Assembly: GCA_030427835.1 (NCBI GenBank)
Contig: JAUICN010000008.1
Coordinates: forward strand, 114,022-178,021
Source: Polyangia bacterium
Lineage (GTDB): Bacteria > Myxococcota_A > Polyangia > Polyangiales > JAUICN01
DNA length: 64,000 bases
Direction: 5' to 3'
The position numbers were made by a program, and so were the translations under genes. Under the pieces are notes generated by a model that saw only the letters and a list, made by a program, of their open reading frames with translations, made no database searches and had not been told where the DNA came from. Below, piece by piece: positions 39,717-50,950 of the stretch (within the stretch, counting starts at the first letter, position 1; each line of letters opens with the position of its first letter).

Positions 39717-42700
39717 ATGACAAACGGCACAGGGACGAGGGACAAGGGCGCCCAGGACACAACAACAGGGAACACCCCCACAGGTCGTTTCTCGAGTCGG
39801 CCCCCGTTGTCCCAAACCCCTTTGGCCCAACCCCCTAAGGTGCAGGGCCCCGTAGGGCGAGCCCCGGAGCCGATCCCTGATCCGAAAAACTTCATCCCCC
39901 CGCGACTGTCCATCACACGGCTCAAGGAACTGGCCGAAAAGGAGACCCACCCAAGGGCCAAGGCTACCTGGCTCTATGCCCTAGGTGCAGAACTGGAGAT
40001 CCACCGCAAGCCGAAACCCAGGGGGTCGTCACCGAAACCTTCGTCCAGCACATCATCCACCAGGCACATCAAACAGGCCGTTCAAACCTACCTGGAAGCG
40101 TTTCACACCGACCCCAGCTTTCGGCCACCATTGTTTGCACTGGTTCGAATTTTTGAAACCCACCCGTCCACCAGCAACCTGGAGCGCCTCTACCAAGCAG
40201 AGGCCACCCACGCGCCAGATACGGAATCCCGTGCCTCAGCGTGGATTGATCAGGCCAACCTCTACTACGACGTACTCAAGCAACCCCAACGGGCCATGGA
40301 ACTCTACGGCGCAGCCCTGCAAAGCGGGCACAAGGGGCAGATCGAACATACCGCGGCTCTCCACACCGAATACGTTGCCCGGGCCCTACGGGACGAAGCA
40401 CACATCCGCCGTTCCATCTCCACCCGGGCTGGAAAAACCGAAAACCCAGTATTGGCGAGCTTACTTGCCATGGAACTGGCCGAGCACGACGCCCACAAAA
40501 ACCAACTTGAGTTGGCCATACAAACCCTTCGGCAATCCCTCTCCCTGGGAGCCAACCAGTGGCACATCCTGGAAGAACTGGAGTGGCTGGGCCGCAAGTT
40601 TAACCGCGACGACGTATTGAGGGAGGCCCTGCTCAACAAGGCAAGGTTGGCAGAGCTTGCAAGCAAGGGAGGCACCTCCGAACTCCTGCTGCTGGGCCAC
40701 GTGGCCACCGTGGCCGATGCCGCCCACATGGCGGCCACCCTGCGCATCGAAGCGGAGCTGCACCATCCAAACGCCCCCAGGCCCGAACAGCAACCCGTGC
40801 CCCCAGAACCCGAAGGCAATGGGGTGCACACCGCACCTCCGGGAACCCCCATGGAACCGTGGGTGTCCACTCGAGCAACCCCAGGGCCATCCACCCTGGA
40901 AAAGCTCATGGCCTACCACCGTGGGCAACGGGATCTGGGAGATGCACTCTTCAGGGACGCCACACAGGACGAAACCGCCTCACCTCTCACCGTGCTCCAT
41001 CGCGCCACCACACTCATCGAAAATTGGCACCACCGTCGTCGCCTTGATGAAACCGCCGTCCCCTCCTCCGTGGACTTGGAACGCATGTACCGGCTGTGGC
41101 AACAACACCCCAACCAAGAAGGCCTTTCGGAGGCCACGGACGTCCTTTGGACGGCCACCGGAAACCACACAAGCCGCTACAATCTCTGGGATCAGTCCCA
41201 GGATCATCCACGGGCCCTTTGGGTCGCCCTGCAACAACTTGGGGATCTGCAGCGGGCCGAGACCCAGGCGCTCAAGTGGATGGACGCCCAACCCGAACAC
41301 ACATCCCACGCCACACGGATCATGTGGATGGCAAGTCACAGCCACCAGGACCTCCAACGGCTCAAGCTATGGGGCGAACGGCTAGCAAAGGACCCGTCGG
41401 TGGGCACCGGTGAACAGCAAGCCATCCGCTTCATCATCCACGCACACAACCCCACCCAACTGCCAGCCGCACAACAACCGGAAGGCCGGCCGCCCGTCAC
41501 CCAGGCGATGGACACCCCAAAACCCGAGGGATCCACACAGGGCAACCCGGGTCTTCTAGAAGGCGCCCAAAACACCCCGTGGATGTCCGAGCTCCTACGG
41601 CTCGACCAGGCCGCCCAACATCGATGGAAGGGGGTGGCCGACGCCCATTTGAACCTCGCAAACCTGGTCACCTCGAATCAAATCCAGTTGGAACACCTCC
41701 TGGCAGCGTCACGGGCACTCGTGGTGCAAAAACAGTGGGAACAGGCCCGCACCACCCTCCGTCAGGCCCTGGATCTACAACCCAATCACCCCATCGCCGT
41801 ACCCTGGCTCGAACGTACCCTCCAGGAACTGGGCGACACCGAAGGCATCATCGAGCTGCGACAACACGCCGCGGAGCACACAGAAGATCCTGAACACGCG
41901 GAACTCCATCTTCTGCTCGCAAGCCGCTACGCCGTAAGCCAGGGCCACGTGGCAGAAGCCATTGCCGTACTGCAACGCGCGCGGTCCAACCACCCGGATT
42001 CCCTGGCCCCCCTGTGGAGCCTCAAGGAGCTGGGTGAACAACAACAAGACATGGCCCTGCTGCGCCAGGCCAGGGAAGGCCTCGCGTCCCTTGAAACCCA
42101 CGCTCCAAAAATCGAATCCTTCGAGCTTGGAGAACACTACGATTTTCGTGAGAGCAACCCAGAGATGGCCGAACCCATCTACCAGGATGCCATTCAACAC
42201 CCCTGGACCCAGGACATTGCCACCCTTTCCCTGTGTCTATTGCCCTCCGGCATCACCCACCCCTCCACACGTGCCCAGGCCCTGCTCCAGTACCTTGAAA
42301 CAGACGATCCCCACACACTGCAATGGTTGGTCACCGAACTCCTCGCCGCAGAGGAAACCTCCCTTCCCCTGGAACGGGCATGCAGGGCACTCGCCCACCG
42401 AGAACCGGGCAACCCCTGGGCCCTCTACGGAGCCACTCAAGTACGCCCGGAATCCACCGCAAACCAGGCCCAACGGGCCGCCGGTTGGCTCGCCCTGGGC
42501 AAACAACATCCGGATCCCACCCTGGGATGCGAACTACGCCTGCAGGGCATACGCTCTGCCATCACCGTCGCCACCCCCACGGCCATGGACGACGCATTCC
42601 TGCTTGCCCAGGACATGATTGCGACCTTCCCTGAACGTGTCCAGTCCGCCATCGCATTCGACGAAACCACTGGCCCCAGCGACGACCCCACCACCCGGGC

Positions 42701-44972
42701 CGAAGCCCTGCAAACACGACTGATCCATGCATCAGCCAGCTCCCAGTCCCCCCTGGAACGGGGCCTTGCACGCACCCTTGTGGCCGCGGGGGATCACCGT
42801 ACGGCCCTACCCCTGCTTCAACGCATCACCCGGCAGGACCCCGAAGATCTTTGCTCCTGGGAACAACTACGGGTGGCCGCGCGGCATCAACATGCGTGGC
42901 AAGACCTATTCCAGGCCTGCATGACCCTGGCCCAGGCGACCGGGAGCCCCTGGAAGCTCGACCTTCTTGAGGAAGCGGCCACCGTGTGCATGGAGCACCT
43001 CAATCGAAAAGAGGAGGCCATTGCCATTCTCAAGGAAGCGCTCCGTCTCGATCCCAAGCGAGATCTCACCTACCGACTGCTGCACGGTCTCTACGGAGAC
43101 AGGGGCGACAATCAGGCGCTTCTCGCCCTCGTGCAGGAACGCCTGGAAACCTTTCACGAACCAGGGTCCCTGGTTCCCCTGCTGTATGAAAAGGCGCGCC
43201 TGCTTCGGGCCACCGGAGAACGGGAAGCGGCGCTTGAAGTCATTCGCCAGCTCATCCATCTGCACCCCGCCCACGTGGCCGCACGCGCGCTCATGGCCGA
43301 GGTACAATCCACCCTGGGCCACTGGCCAGACGCCATCCAATCCCTTTCCCAGCTCGCCGACCTGAAAGTCCCCCATCGCCAGCAGCGGTTGGCACTTCTT
43401 GGGGCCGCAGACATCGCCGAACGCCAGCTTCACAACCCCACCCAGGCACTCCAGTTCGTGCTCGATGTCGAACAGCGTGGACTCAAGGACAAAAGCCTAT
43501 TGCCTCGAATGGCCCGCCTCGCCCAGGCCGCCCATCGCCCGGAACTGGAAGCCCGCGCACTACAGGAGGAATTGGACACCACACCCGGCCCCACCCGCAC
43601 CCAGGAAATTCGCAAACGGTTTGCAGAACTGGCGCTCGCGAGCAGTCCCACCCACCCCCAGGAAAACGGCCCAGCCACAGACGACGCACGCCCCTGGCTC
43701 GAAGCCCTCCTGAAACAGGATCCACAACACCTGTGGGCCGCCGCCCAACTGGACAAACACTACGGTGTGGGCGCCATGGAACCGCTTCGGCAGGAGATCC
43801 TGCAGGCCTTGAACAGTCACCCCACCCACGCGGCCCATCTTCGGCGGGCCATGGAGTTTGCGACCGCCACCGGAGACAGGGATCTACAACAGCGGGTCCA
43901 TCAGGTGCTGCAACTCTTCCACCCCTCCGAGGGAGACCTCACGGCACCGACCCTGCACGGGCCAGGCGACCTCCCGTCGTTCCAGGCCCTTCCCTCCTCC
44001 GAACCGCCCGACGATCCCTTGGCCCTCCTATGTGAAGTGGAAGATTCGGGAGAAATCCAACTGCGCGATGTGACAAAGGCAGTGCAGGTCGTCCACCGGC
44101 TGCTTCGCATGGCCACACCCGCGCTCATGGAGACGGAAGGTCGAACCCTCGAACACCTCAAACGAAAACAGCCTCACCTACGCCCCTGGGTCCACAACCA
44201 CCCCACCCGAGACGAACTATTGCGCTGGAGCCACAGTTTCCAGGTCTACGTGGAAGATGTGTACGAGAATCCAAACGCATCCCACTCGGTGGACCTTGTG
44301 GCGGGCAACGAGGGCGCCGTATGGGTGGTCAGCCCAGCCATTCTGGAAAAGGATCACCTTACCCTCACCCAACAGTTCCGGGTGGGCCAGCGCCTGGCGG
44401 CATGGCGGCTCTCCGCACTACCCTTCGTGGACCGAAACTTTCGACAGTGCCAAACCCTACTCAAGGCCCTTGTGGATGAAGCACTGGCAGAACAGGCACT
44501 GGCAGAACAGACACAGACAGAACTCACACGGGGCGACAAGACCGAAACTCACATGCAGGCCGCCATGATCTGGAGCAGCCTCACACCGGCACAGAAACAA
44601 CAAGCACAACGGGAACTTGCGTCACTCGGCACGTCCACCCATCTGGGCACCACCCCGTCAAAGGAACTCAAGTTCCATGGCCACGGGCAACACAACAACA
44701 GCCTGGGTGACGACAACCTGGGCGAAGAGAACCTGGCCGGCGCGGCAGAGCAATGGCACCGCCACATCAATCAAGTGGCCACCCAGTCCGGTATGATCCC
44801 ATGCGATCAACTACGGGTCGGGTTGTCCTGGATCCTTGGCCCCAAGGTACGAGCGCCCCTTGTACAGCAGTCTCCACCCGCCATGGCGTTGGTCCGCTTT
44901 TGGCTCTCTGAAACCATGGGAAGCCTAACTCCCCTTCGCCAACACAATACCCAACCGGGGGATTCTCCATGA
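39717..44972 (+). CDS. Giant TPR-repeat protein (first of an adjacent pair)
   Basis: A 1751-residue cytoplasmic-looking protein without signal peptide or membrane segment. Most of residues 100-1400 are tetratricopeptide-type helical repeats with a periodic pattern (for example ALELYG/A, NHPIAVPWLER, HPAHVAARALMAEVQ), in many cases preceded by Trp/Pro. Residues about 1440-1650 are a conserved C-terminal domain: HSVDLVAGNEGAVWVVSPAIL and QQFRVGQRLAAWRLSALPFV, which look like a degenerate peptidase-fold domain without an active site, a guess from pattern. The neighbour to the right is a paralogue with a similar end. Its ATGA stop/start overlaps the second gene (44969). The pair may act as scaffolds, but no partner is identified. 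Confidence 0.75.
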   Translation: MTNGTGTRDKGAQDTTTGNTPTGRFSSRPPLSQTPLAQPPKVQGPVGRAPEPIPDPKNFIPPRLSITRLKELAEKETHPRAKATWLYALGAELEIHRKPKPRGSSPKPSSSTSSTRHIKQAVQTYLEAFHTDPSFRPPLFALVRIFETHPSTSNLERLYQAEATHAPDTESRASAWIDQANLYYDVLKQPQRAMELYGAALQSGHKGQIEHTAALHTEYVARALRDEAHIRRSISTRAGKTENPVLASLLAMELAEHDAHKNQLELAIQTLRQSLSLGANQWHILEELEWLGRKFNRDDVLREALLNKARLAELASKGGTSELLLLGHVATVADAAHMAATLRIEAELHHPNAPRPEQQPVPPEPEGNGVHTAPPGTPMEPWVSTRATPGPSTLEKLMAYHRGQRDLGDALFRDATQDETASPLTVLHRATTLIENWHHRRRLDETAVPSSVDLERMYRLWQQHPNQEGLSEATDVLWTATGNHTSRYNLWDQSQDHPRALWVALQQLGDLQRAETQALKWMDAQPEHTSHATRIMWMASHSHQDLQRLKLWGERLAKDPSVGTGEQQAIRFIIHAHNPTQLPAAQQPEGRPPVTQAMDTPKPEGSTQGNPGLLEGAQNTPWMSELLRLDQAAQHRWKGVADAHLNLANLVTSNQIQLEHLLAASRALVVQKQWEQARTTLRQALDLQPNHPIAVPWLERTLQELGDTEGIIELRQHAAEHTEDPEHAELHLLLASRYAVSQGHVAEAIAVLQRARSNHPDSLAPLWSLKELGEQQQDMALLRQAREGLASLETHAPKIESFELGEHYDFRESNPEMAEPIYQDAIQHPWTQDIATLSLCLLPSGITHPSTRAQALLQYLETDDPHTLQWLVTELLAAEETSLPLERACRALAHREPGNPWALYGATQVRPESTANQAQRAAGWLALGKQHPDPTLGCELRLQGIRSAITVATPTAMDDAFLLAQDMIATFPERVQSAIAFDETTGPSDDPTTRAEALQTRLIHASASSQSPLERGLARTLVAAGDHRTALPLLQRITRQDPEDLCSWEQLRVAARHQHAWQDLFQACMTLAQATGSPWKLDLLEEAATVCMEHLNRKEEAIAILKEALRLDPKRDLTYRLLHGLYGDRGDNQALLALVQERLETFHEPGSLVPLLYEKARLLRATGEREAALEVIRQLIHLHPAHVAARALMAEVQSTLGHWPDAIQSLSQLADLKVPHRQQRLALLGAADIAERQLHNPTQALQFVLDVEQRGLKDKSLLPRMARLAQAAHRPELEARALQEELDTTPGPTRTQEIRKRFAELALASSPTHPQENGPATDDARPWLEALLKQDPQHLWAAAQLDKHYGVGAMEPLRQEILQALNSHPTHAAHLRRAMEFATATGDRDLQQRVHQVLQLFHPSEGDLTAPTLHGPGDLPSFQALPSSEPPDDPLALLCEVEDSGEIQLRDVTKAVQVVHRLLRMATPALMETEGRTLEHLKRKQPHLRPWVHNHPTRDELLRWSHSFQVYVEDVYENPNASHSVDLVAGNEGAVWVVSPAILEKDHLTLTQQFRVGQRLAAWRLSALPFVDRNFRQCQTLLKALVDEALAEQALAEQTQTELTRGDKTETHMQAAMIWSSLTPAQKQQAQRELASLGTSTHLGTTPSKELKFHGHGQHNNSLGDDNLGEENLAGAAEQWHRHINQVATQSGMIPCDQLRVGLSWILGPKVRAPLVQQSPPAMALVRFWLSETMGSLTPLRQHNTQPGDSP

Positions 44973-47900
44973 CGACCCCCAAGGACACAGGCGGCTCCAA
45001 GGACACAGGCGGCCCCAAGAACACAGGCGGCCCCAAGAACACAGGCGGCCCCAAGGATCATCGCAATCCAGATCCTCTCCTGGAGGCTCCGTCCACGGCG
45101 GCGGAGCCAAAGAACCCCATGGGAGTCGAAGGCCTATCCGATCTCGAAGGTCCAGCAGACTTCGAAGACACCCTCGATGATTCCAGCTTGGACACCTGGA
45201 TGGACGCGGACCCAGAACCTTTTTCGGGGTCCGCCGATCTACTGGAGCTCACGCTCACCGAAAGCATGCCCGGCCTCGGGCCCATTCGCCTACCCGGTTC
45301 CCTCAAGCGCACGCCTCCTACCGATTCACGGGCTTCCGAGCCAGCAGTCACCAACCCCGCAAGCAGCGCCCAAACAGAGGGGCACAGCCCCACCGAAGAC
45401 ACGATTCCGGAGCAGGCCAAGGTCACCCTTGCGCGGGAGACCCCAACCCGGGGGATGCCAACCCGGACATCCCAGCCCAACCACCCCCTATCCGAAGATA
45501 GGGGAGCGTCCGTGGCAGGCGCCACCGTGCGACGCTCCCATCCCTCCAGCCACCGTCTTGCACTGGTAGGCGACGACGCCGAAACCGCAAACCGACGTCG
45601 GCAAATGATCCTGGATCTTGCTTCCCAAAGCACAGGCACCCAACGGGCACGCCTGCTTTGTGCGGCGGCAGAACTGCTCGGCCAACAGGGCCATCTGGAA
45701 CAAAGCCTTCAGCTGTACACCGACGCCCTCGTGGCCGATCCAGATGAACTATGTGCGCTGCGCAACCTCCGCCGCCTCCATCTCGGCCAACAACGGTGGG
45801 ATCTGGTCACGGCGCTGCTTCGCCACGAGTCGCACATGGACATTCCAAAGGAGGATCAATGCTTTGCCGCGCTGATGGAAGCAGAAATTCATTTGCGACA
45901 TCTGGGCAATCCAAGGGAAGCCCTCAACGCGGCCAATCACGCGCTCCAGGTTTCTCCCCAGTCCACTACAGCCGCCATGCTGCGATTGGAATGCCTACGG
46001 GACATGGGCGACCCCCAACAAACCACTGACGGCCTTTATGCCCTGAGCAGGGCTCCCCTTGCCCCTGCCCTTCGGGCCCGCTTTGCGGAATGGGCCGGCC
46101 ACCTGAGTGAGCAATCAGGAGCCCCCGATCGGGCAGCACAACATTACGAACAGGCACTGGAAATCGACCGAGCCCCCTCACCCCTACTGGGCGTCATTCG
46201 CACACTGCGCGCAAAACCACCGGTGAGTCGCGCCCCATCCGCCCAGCAAGCAACCCCCGACGACTCCCATTCCTCGGAGAGTACAGTCAGCATTGCGGAA
46301 CGGATTCACCAACTGATGGCAACCGTTCAAGCATCGCCATCCAGCTACCCACCCCGGCGCTCCGATCCGCCCGCCCCTGGACAACCCATGGGAACCCCAC
46401 CGCCGGAACTCCCCGGGGACGGCACACCCCTGCAAGCGGTAAAGCGCTGGGTCGCCCGATATCAACACTGGAAAAACAACCGACCCGATCTGGCACTTCC
46501 CCATCTTCAGGGCAGTGATCCCATGGTACTGCGCGCCCGTATCGACGCTGCCCAGGCCACAGGGAAAACGCAACTCCTTCAGGACACACTCACCGAATGG
46601 GCCATCGCCGCAGGGGGCAGCCAGCGCGCCTTTGCCCTCGCTGCCAGGGCAGAGATTGAAGGGGGCCGCGGTCGCCTCACCGAAGCGTCCTCCCTGCTCC
46701 GCGATGCCCGGGCCTCAGACGCTCAACTCACCTCCATCGATGTGATTCAACAGCGCCTTCCTTCCTCGTTACCTCCATCAAAAAAACACGGGTCCATTCC
46801 TCCTCCTCAATTTAAAGGCACACCCTCCCAGGCCAAGTCTACGGCATCCAACCCGCCTATCCCCTTGTCCCCTAGCGAGTGGATCAAACGCACCGTCGAT
46901 CTTCTCTGGGAAACCCCCGCTGAACCACGGATCCACTGGGAACAGGAATTGTTGTGTTGGACACAGCTTGCACAACAGTCGGACCTGCACGGAGTTGCCC
47001 AAACCGTCTCCATCGACCTGGATCAGGCCCTCGGACACGACTCTGCTCCCACCGAACGGTTCAAAGCGAATCTTGAAAAGCGCCCCATTCCAGACCGCAT
47101 CCAAACCCTGCTCACCCTCGCCGCACGGGAACCCAACCGCTCCCAGCGCACTTCCCTGCTCCAGCAAATATTCGACGTGGACCCCAACCACCCCGTCGCC
47201 GTACGTGCCCTTGCTCTCGAACTATCGATCCATAGCCACACCGCCGACCTCCCCACCACACAGCGGGCAGCAGAACTCTGGGAACGAATCGCACACCTCG
47301 CAGAATCCGCAGATTCCACCACGTTAGAAAACCCAACACGCCTGGAAATCACCCACTCCCCAGAAGCGACGAGCGCACATCTTGCCACAGCCCTGCACCG
47401 GTTACGCGTGCTCGAACGAACCCAACAAATCAACCGCTCCCTTTCGGAATCGGAACATCCAAACGGCTCACCGCCCCAAACCGACCCCACCGCCACCCAC
47501 TCCCAACACAACCTCGAAACCCAACACATTCTTGAACTGGTACGGCGGGCGCTTTGCGCCTCCCCCACCAACCCGTTCCCATCCTGGGCCTTGGTGGACA
47601 TGGATGATCAACAACACGCCGCTCCGCAACGCACCTCTCCGCAACGCACCCCGGCAAACCCCATCTGGAACCAAACCCTACAGGGGATCCTTGCCACAAC
47701 TCCCAACGCACCTCAGCTCACAAGGCTGAGATCCCGGCGCCACGCATGGGGCGTCCACGATCCCTTACAAGCAGGCACCACCCCCGGGCAGGCATCGGCT
47801 GCAAACCCCCAACCGTCATCCAAGGCGTCCCCATCGTCCACGGATCTCCTGTGGCCCTTTGCAGGGCTCCTTGGATTTCCAGACCCCAGCTCCACCGATC

Positions 47901-50900
47901 CAAACGCGGTGCCCCCTCACGGCGTGCGCGCAAGGATCCTCGAGCAACTATCCACCGTCGCCCCCACCGATCTCAAGGCCTGCTACCAGCTTTGGGCCGG
48001 TCTGGAGTTCGAGGCCGCTGGGCAACACAACAACGCGGCCAAAATCGCCACCGCACACGCCCCCTCACCCACCGTCGAATATCGCATCGCAGAACGCCTT
48101 CTGGACAGGACCCAACTCAAGGAGGGTCAACTGGAATCCCTCGCGGAACGACGGTTTCACGCGGTCCACAACGCCCACGACAACCCCACAAAGCTCCATG
48201 CCCTCGAGGCCCTTGCGGAACTGGATTGGCGGCACCGCAACGATCCGGCGAGCGCCGTGCTCTCCTGGAGATCCATCCTTGAAATCGCCCCCGGGCACCT
48301 CCCCACCCTACGGCAACTGGAACGCTACTTCATGGACAGGCAGCGCCCCCAGGATCTTCTCGAGGTGGAAGAAGCCCTCATCGCAGTGCTTCGCCCGGGC
48401 CCTGAACGGCAGGCTCACCAGCGCTTTGCCCATCGCCTTCGGGTACTCGCCACGGATCATCCCAGGGCCTCGCTCGCATCCTGGCGACACACACGGGAGT
48501 CATCCCAACAGGATACCTGGATGTGCCGACGCGCCATGGGCCACGTCCTGGGTCGGATGGATAGCCAAAGCTCCGCTCCCAATCCTTCCCAGGAACAGCC
48601 CTCCGAGCTTGCGGAGATCACCACAAAGCTCGGGCACACATTGAACGGCCCCCACGAGGCCCTGTCCCTGTGGATGCACGGGCTCGGTCACATGCAACAG
48701 CCCCCCAGCCCCCACCTGGCAGACCAATGGGCGCAGCGGCTGCAAGACGCCCCAGACCACACCCTGGGCCACTACGGGCATGCCCACCTATTGGCGTACC
48801 AAAAGCGCTTTGGGGATGCTGCAACCGCCATTGAAATGGCCGCACATCAGGCACCCCAAACCTCCTGGACCGTCGAACTCTGGCAGCAGGCGGCCCAATT
48901 TTGGCAATGGAGCAGAAGCCCTGACCGGCACCACCGTGCCATCGCCGCACTGCAACAGGTGGTCATCCCAGACCTGGAGCAGGGACCGCAAAACTACACT
49001 CGCGCCTACGACCAGTTGCAACACCTGCTCAGCACCACCGGGCGACACCAGGACGTCGCAAAGCTGATTGAAAGAAAGATTGACTCCGGTGGAGTCCCCG
49101 AAGAACTCAATCGGCACCGATTGGAACTGGCCGAGCTCTATGAATCCATGGGTCGCCACAAGGACGCCAAGGAAACCCTGCGCACCCTGATCGCTTCCGA
49201 TCCCAGGAGCCTACCCGCCGTTCGACAACTGGTGCGACTGTGCCTCCGTGACACCGCACCCACCGGCGTTTCGTCCCCTTCCGGCCCCCCTACCCAACAC
49301 CTCGCCGAATCCAATCCCAATGAGGCGATGGAAGCGCTTGTTCGCCTGGCATCCATTAGCGAAGACCCCGCAGAACTGCGAGAAGTTTTCTTCAACCTGG
49401 GTGACATTGCCGACCGTTTCCTTCCCAACGTGGCCCGTGCGGAAGCGGCCTTTCGTAGGGTCACCGAACTGGCCCCGGACGAGGTGGACGCCTGGAAACG
49501 CCTCGAGGCCATTTACCGTCGAACCGGCGATCACACCTCACGCAGCCAAGCCATGGAGGCCATTCTCGCCCGGGTGGACGAGCAGGAGCGTCAACACTGG
49601 AGCATCGAACTATCCCAACTATGGATGGATCAGGACCAATACCCGCGGGCCGAACAGCTTCTTGAATCCGTTCGCAAGCGCACTCCCACCGAACCCGCCA
49701 TCATTGCGCAACTCACCCACCTGTACCAACGGCAGGGGCTCTTTCCCGCCCTAACGATCCATCTGGACCGCGCGGCCACAGATATCCGCCAGGCCATGGA
49801 GGCACAGCCGCTCAACGGCGCCCTATGGTCCCAACTTGCCCAGGTCCAACGGGGCCAACGGCAGGAGGATTTCGCAAACATCATTGAACACACCCAACGG
49901 GCCCTCTTTGACTCACCCCAGCCACCCACCCGCGGTGAAACCATGGGACTCCCCTACGGCGCGGCCCACCTTTCCGAAGAACTCGCCGCCACGGTGGCCC
50001 CAGAAAACCTCTCCGCTTCCTGGCGTTCCCTCATGCAACAGGTGGGGCCCGCACTGGAAGCCGCCCACCCCGTATCCACCAAGAAGCTAGGGCTGACACG
50101 CCTACGCGACCCCGATCACCCCATGGCGCAGGCCCTGCGACGAACCGCACCCTGGTTTGCAAACCCGAAATACGAACTATGGGTAAGCTCGTCCACGCCC
50201 AAGGCCTGCGCCCCCATGGCCACCCACCCCCTGCAGGTGGTGGTGGGCTCCCATTTGGTGGAACTGCCCGACCCCCTCAGCCTCACCCACAACCCATCGG
50301 GGGCACGGGCCTCCATGGACATGCAATCCCCATTGGATGAACAGGCCTGGGACTTTCTCGCCGTGCGCTGTCTGCACCTGGCCCAAACCGGGCAGGTGGT
50401 CCTGCTGCGCAGCACGCCGGAGGAACTCAAGTGGGCACTGGACAGCCTTGCCACCCTGTTGGATCAACCCGCTCCGTTTCAAACCCCCAGGGAAGAATGT
50501 GAAGTGCTTGCGAAACGCATTGCCAAAGCCCTGCCTCGCCGAACCCGACAAACCATTGGCCCCCTGGCAGCAGAAGTATTCTCCCAACTGCAAAACAACC
50601 CGACGCGGGGTGAACCCGTACAGGGTAAACCTGCACAGGGTAAACAAGAGCAAGGCAACTCGGAGCAAAACGACCTGGCCCACCTGGCCCAGGCCGCGTC
50701 CATCTGGGCCGATCGCGTGGCCCTGCTCACGACATCCAATGTGGAACAAAGCCTCCATGCCCTGATGACCCTCGCCGAGCTCCCCCCCACAGAAACCTCC
50801 CAGGCCAGGCAACTTGCAAGCATCTCCCTGCTCGAGTTCATCCAGCGCTCACCCCAGGCCAGGGCCTTGCTCCAGTTTGCCATTTCGGATCAACACCGAA

Positions 50901-50950
50901 ACACACGCAACCAACTTGGCCTGGCCCAGCCTTCCCCCAAAACCCGATGA
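44969..50950 (+). CDS. Giant TPR-repeat protein (second of the pair)
   Basis: A 1993-residue TPR protein, the largest in the window. It starts at an ATG overlapping the first TPR gene's stop. Residues 2-30 are an 18-bp minisatellite-coded KDTGGP-type repeat (44981-45052). An acidic low-complexity head (about 30-190) follows. TPR-like repeats run through about 200-1650, for example LGQQGHLEQSLQLYTDALVADP, and a C-terminal domain (about 1700-1993) resembles the end of its left neighbour (PLQVVVGSHLVELPDPL, FLAVRCLHLAQTGQVVLL, LLEFIQRSPQARALLQFAIS). A signal peptide is absent. It is followed by nadD with an ATGA overlap, so the TPR pair, nadD and the acyltransferase are translationally coupled. 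Confidence 0.75.
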   Translation: MTTPKDTGGSKDTGGPKNTGGPKNTGGPKDHRNPDPLLEAPSTAAEPKNPMGVEGLSDLEGPADFEDTLDDSSLDTWMDADPEPFSGSADLLELTLTESMPGLGPIRLPGSLKRTPPTDSRASEPAVTNPASSAQTEGHSPTEDTIPEQAKVTLARETPTRGMPTRTSQPNHPLSEDRGASVAGATVRRSHPSSHRLALVGDDAETANRRRQMILDLASQSTGTQRARLLCAAAELLGQQGHLEQSLQLYTDALVADPDELCALRNLRRLHLGQQRWDLVTALLRHESHMDIPKEDQCFAALMEAEIHLRHLGNPREALNAANHALQVSPQSTTAAMLRLECLRDMGDPQQTTDGLYALSRAPLAPALRARFAEWAGHLSEQSGAPDRAAQHYEQALEIDRAPSPLLGVIRTLRAKPPVSRAPSAQQATPDDSHSSESTVSIAERIHQLMATVQASPSSYPPRRSDPPAPGQPMGTPPPELPGDGTPLQAVKRWVARYQHWKNNRPDLALPHLQGSDPMVLRARIDAAQATGKTQLLQDTLTEWAIAAGGSQRAFALAARAEIEGGRGRLTEASSLLRDARASDAQLTSIDVIQQRLPSSLPPSKKHGSIPPPQFKGTPSQAKSTASNPPIPLSPSEWIKRTVDLLWETPAEPRIHWEQELLCWTQLAQQSDLHGVAQTVSIDLDQALGHDSAPTERFKANLEKRPIPDRIQTLLTLAAREPNRSQRTSLLQQIFDVDPNHPVAVRALALELSIHSHTADLPTTQRAAELWERIAHLAESADSTTLENPTRLEITHSPEATSAHLATALHRLRVLERTQQINRSLSESEHPNGSPPQTDPTATHSQHNLETQHILELVRRALCASPTNPFPSWALVDMDDQQHAAPQRTSPQRTPANPIWNQTLQGILATTPNAPQLTRLRSRRHAWGVHDPLQAGTTPGQASAANPQPSSKASPSSTDLLWPFAGLLGFPDPSSTDPNAVPPHGVRARILEQLSTVAPTDLKACYQLWAGLEFEAAGQHNNAAKIATAHAPSPTVEYRIAERLLDRTQLKEGQLESLAERRFHAVHNAHDNPTKLHALEALAELDWRHRNDPASAVLSWRSILEIAPGHLPTLRQLERYFMDRQRPQDLLEVEEALIAVLRPGPERQAHQRFAHRLRVLATDHPRASLASWRHTRESSQQDTWMCRRAMGHVLGRMDSQSSAPNPSQEQPSELAEITTKLGHTLNGPHEALSLWMHGLGHMQQPPSPHLADQWAQRLQDAPDHTLGHYGHAHLLAYQKRFGDAATAIEMAAHQAPQTSWTVELWQQAAQFWQWSRSPDRHHRAIAALQQVVIPDLEQGPQNYTRAYDQLQHLLSTTGRHQDVAKLIERKIDSGGVPEELNRHRLELAELYESMGRHKDAKETLRTLIASDPRSLPAVRQLVRLCLRDTAPTGVSSPSGPPTQHLAESNPNEAMEALVRLASISEDPAELREVFFNLGDIADRFLPNVARAEAAFRRVTELAPDEVDAWKRLEAIYRRTGDHTSRSQAMEAILARVDEQERQHWSIELSQLWMDQDQYPRAEQLLESVRKRTPTEPAIIAQLTHLYQRQGLFPALTIHLDRAATDIRQAMEAQPLNGALWSQLAQVQRGQRQEDFANIIEHTQRALFDSPQPPTRGETMGLPYGAAHLSEELAATVAPENLSASWRSLMQQVGPALEAAHPVSTKKLGLTRLRDPDHPMAQALRRTAPWFANPKYELWVSSSTPKACAPMATHPLQVVVGSHLVELPDPLSLTHNPSGARASMDMQSPLDEQAWDFLAVRCLHLAQTGQVVLLRSTPEELKWALDSLATLLDQPAPFQTPREECEVLAKRIAKALPRRTRQTIGPLAAEVFSQLQNNPTRGEPVQGKPAQGKQEQGNSEQNDLAHLAQAASIWADRVALLTTSNVEQSLHALMTLAELPPTETSQARQLASISLLEFIQRSPQARALLQFAISDQHRNTRNQLGLAQPSPKTR
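44981..45052 (+). repeat. 18-bp minisatellite (4 copies) at the start of the second TPR gene
   Basis: Four copies of an 18-bp unit (AAGRACACAGGCGGCYCC) begin four codons after the ATG and encode Lys-Asp/Asn-Thr-Gly-Gly-Pro/Ser repeats. Copy-number changes would keep the reading frame. Confidence 0.97.
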